Assembly: GCA_937995745.1 (NCBI GenBank)
Contig: CALKIU010000159.1
Coordinates: 1 to 14,547 of the forward strand
Source: an uncultured Bacillaceae bacterium
Lineage (GTDB): Bacteria > Bacillota > Bacilli > Bacillales > Cytobacillaceae
Direction of reading: 5' to 3'
Length of the DNA: 14,547 bases
The position numbers and the translations under genes were made by a program. The notes beneath the pieces were generated by a model. It saw only the letters and a program-made list of their open reading frames with translations, had not been told where the DNA came from and made no database searches. Below, piece after piece: positions 13,241-14,547 of the stretch (position 1 is the stretch's first letter; the number at the start of each line of letters is the position of its first letter).

Positions 13241-14547
13241 ATGGCAACAGGAGTAAGAGAGATCCGTAAACAGTATAATCCCGCAAATACGTCGGAATGT
13301 GTCGGGAAAGTTGAATTGCACACGGCGCAAGAAGCGGAAGAGAAAATTGACGCCTGTGAACGGGCTTTCCAAGGATGGAGCAGGATGTCATCTGTGGCCC
13401 GCGGAGAAATTTTGCATGCTTTGGCAGATTTACTAATCGAACATATGGAGCCGTTGGCGGAGCTGGCGTCGAAAGAGATGGGAAAAACGGTTCCGGAGAC
13501 GATCGGCGAAGTAAAACGCGGCGCTTCCATTTTACGCTATTTTTCGCAGGAAGGAATGAGGGCAACGGGAGAGGTGCTGCCGTCTGCTTGCGAAGACAAG
13601 ATGTTGTTTACAAAACGTGTTCCTTTGGGAGTCGTCGCCATCATCACTCCCTGGAATTTTCCGGTTGCCATCCCATTGTGGAAAATGGCTCCTGCTCTCG
13701 TATACGGCAACACCGTTGTATGGAAGCCCTCTATTGAAGTCTCTTTGACCAGTCAGTATATTGCCGGTTTGTTTGTGAAAGCGGGTTTGCCGGAAAATGT
13801 GTTAAATATTGTGCTGGGACGCGGTTCGAAACTTGGGCCGATTTTAGTGCAATCCCCAAAAGTCAAGGCCGTTTCTTTTACCGGTTCAAATGCCGTGGGG
13901 CAACAAATCTTAAAGACAGCCGGTCCTTTGAATAAAAAAATTCAGTTGGAACTTGGCGGAAAAAATGCGGCCATTATACTGGCGGATGCCGATTTGGATT
14001 TGGCGGCCCGTTTAACGATAGAAGGAGCGATGAAGCAAACGGGTCAACGTTGTACAGCCACAAGCCGCGTTTATATTGAAGCGCCGGTGTATGATGCAGT
14101 GGTGGAAAAATTGGTGAAATATGCAAAAGAAATTAAAGTGGGAGAAACGATGGGGCCGCTGGCTTCGAAACAGCAATTTGACAGTGTACTTGAGCATATT
14201 GAGCGGGCAAAGAGACAAGGAGCAAAATGTATTTTCGGCGGGAAACCCGTTCAAGAGTTACCGCATGGATATTTTATAGAACCAACATTATTTACCGAGG
14301 TTGCGCATGAGATGGATTTGGCCAGGGAGGAAGTATTTGGACCGGTGTTGGCCATTTTTAAAGTGGCGGATTATGAAGAAGCAATCCGATTGGCAAATGA
14401 TTCGGAGTTTGGGCTGAGTGCTTCCATCTATACAACGGATATTCAGAAGGGGTTCGATTTTATCGAACGAAGCGAAGTCGGACTTGTTCAAATCAACGAT
14501 GAAACGGGAGGAGCCGAGCCGCAAGCCCCGTTTGGAGGAATGAAAAA
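13241..14547 (+). CDS. Aldehyde dehydrogenase family protein, 3'-truncated by window end
   Basis: An open frame of 435 codons runs off the window; the family is usually about 480-490 residues, so about 50 are missing. Catalytic features are complete: P-W-N-F (N139), W-K-P-S (K162), the F-T-G-S loop (213-216), the general base in L-E-L-G-G-K (E237), the nucleophile in G-Q-R-C-T-A (C271) and E-E-V-F-G-P-V (363-369). QINDETGGAEPQAPFGGMK near the end resembles semialdehyde dehydrogenases such as the Bacillus 2-oxoglutarate-semialdehyde (YcbD-like) group. It should oxidise an aldehyde to an acid with NAD(P), here probably the omega-semialdehyde made by the preceding aminotransferase, giving a dicarboxylate. 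In the cofactor pocket, Ile165 occupies the place where many NAD-specific enzymes have Glu, so coenzyme choice is uncertain. The start ATG has AAGGAGGGG at 13225-13233, an excellent site. It is probably co-transcribed with the aminotransferase. Confidence 0.9.
   Translation, partial: MATGVREIRKQYNPANTSECVGKVELHTAQEAEEKIDACERAFQGWSRMSSVARGEILHALADLLIEHMEPLAELASKEMGKTVPETIGEVKRGASILRYFSQEGMRATGEVLPSACEDKMLFTKRVPLGVVAIITPWNFPVAIPLWKMAPALVYGNTVVWKPSIEVSLTSQYIAGLFVKAGLPENVLNIVLGRGSKLGPILVQSPKVKAVSFTGSNAVGQQILKTAGPLNKKIQLELGGKNAAIILADADLDLAARLTIEGAMKQTGQRCTATSRVYIEAPVYDAVVEKLVKYAKEIKVGETMGPLASKQQFDSVLEHIERAKRQGAKCIFGGKPVQELPHGYFIEPTLFTEVAHEMDLAREEVFGPVLAIFKVADYEEAIRLANDSEFGLSASIYTTDIQKGFDFIERSEVGLVQINDETGGAEPQAPFGGMK

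Overview
The window looks like chromosome from a low-GC Gram-positive bacterium, most likely a Bacillaceae member. The genes have strong AAGGAGG-type ribosome binding sites and use GTG starts, coding GC is moderate with AT-rich spacers, and the proteins resemble Bacillus/Geobacillus-type families. No rRNA, tRNA, CRISPR array, phage gene or transposase gene was seen.

Region 1 (about 1-2980) is a patchwork of small single genes. It holds a GyrI-like small-molecule-binding protein with a textbook terminator, a decayed 3' remnant of a polysaccharide deacetylase gene, a small helical protein of unknown function, and an AHSA1/SRPBCC-domain protein. Several copies of a GGGACA-GGGGACAGG repeat, resembling the REP-like elements mobilised by REP-associated tyrosine transposases, are scattered here. 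One copy folds into a long hairpin at 2741-2816.

Region 2 (2982-4946, minus strand) is a 654-residue FMN/4Fe-4S/FAD oxidoreductase of the Old Yellow Enzyme plus pyridine-nucleotide-disulfide type (2,4-dienoyl-CoA reductase-like). It has its own minus-strand terminator at 2835-2875.

Region 3 (4947-6013) is a 1.07 kb AT-rich spacer with no convincing gene. It contains another repeat copy, an 11-bp GC-containing direct repeat, an inverted repeat overlapping a possible promoter, and a 14/15 match to the CodY box.

Region 4 (6014-14547, plus strand) is the most interesting part. In order it holds HyuA- and HyuB-type subunits of an ATP-dependent hydantoinase/oxoprolinase, a GabP-like amino acid permease, an omega-amino-acid class III aminotransferase, and an aldehyde dehydrogenase cut by the window end. 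Together they could form a complete route: ring opening of a lactam or other cyclic amide to an omega-amino acid, transamination to a semialdehyde, and oxidation to a dicarboxylate. The best described parallels are the Pseudomonas caprolactam pathway (caprolactamase, omega-transaminase, semialdehyde dehydrogenase) and the 2-pyrrolidinone/GABA route. The substrate cannot be fixed from sequence alone. CodY-like sites upstream suggest nutrient-limited expression.
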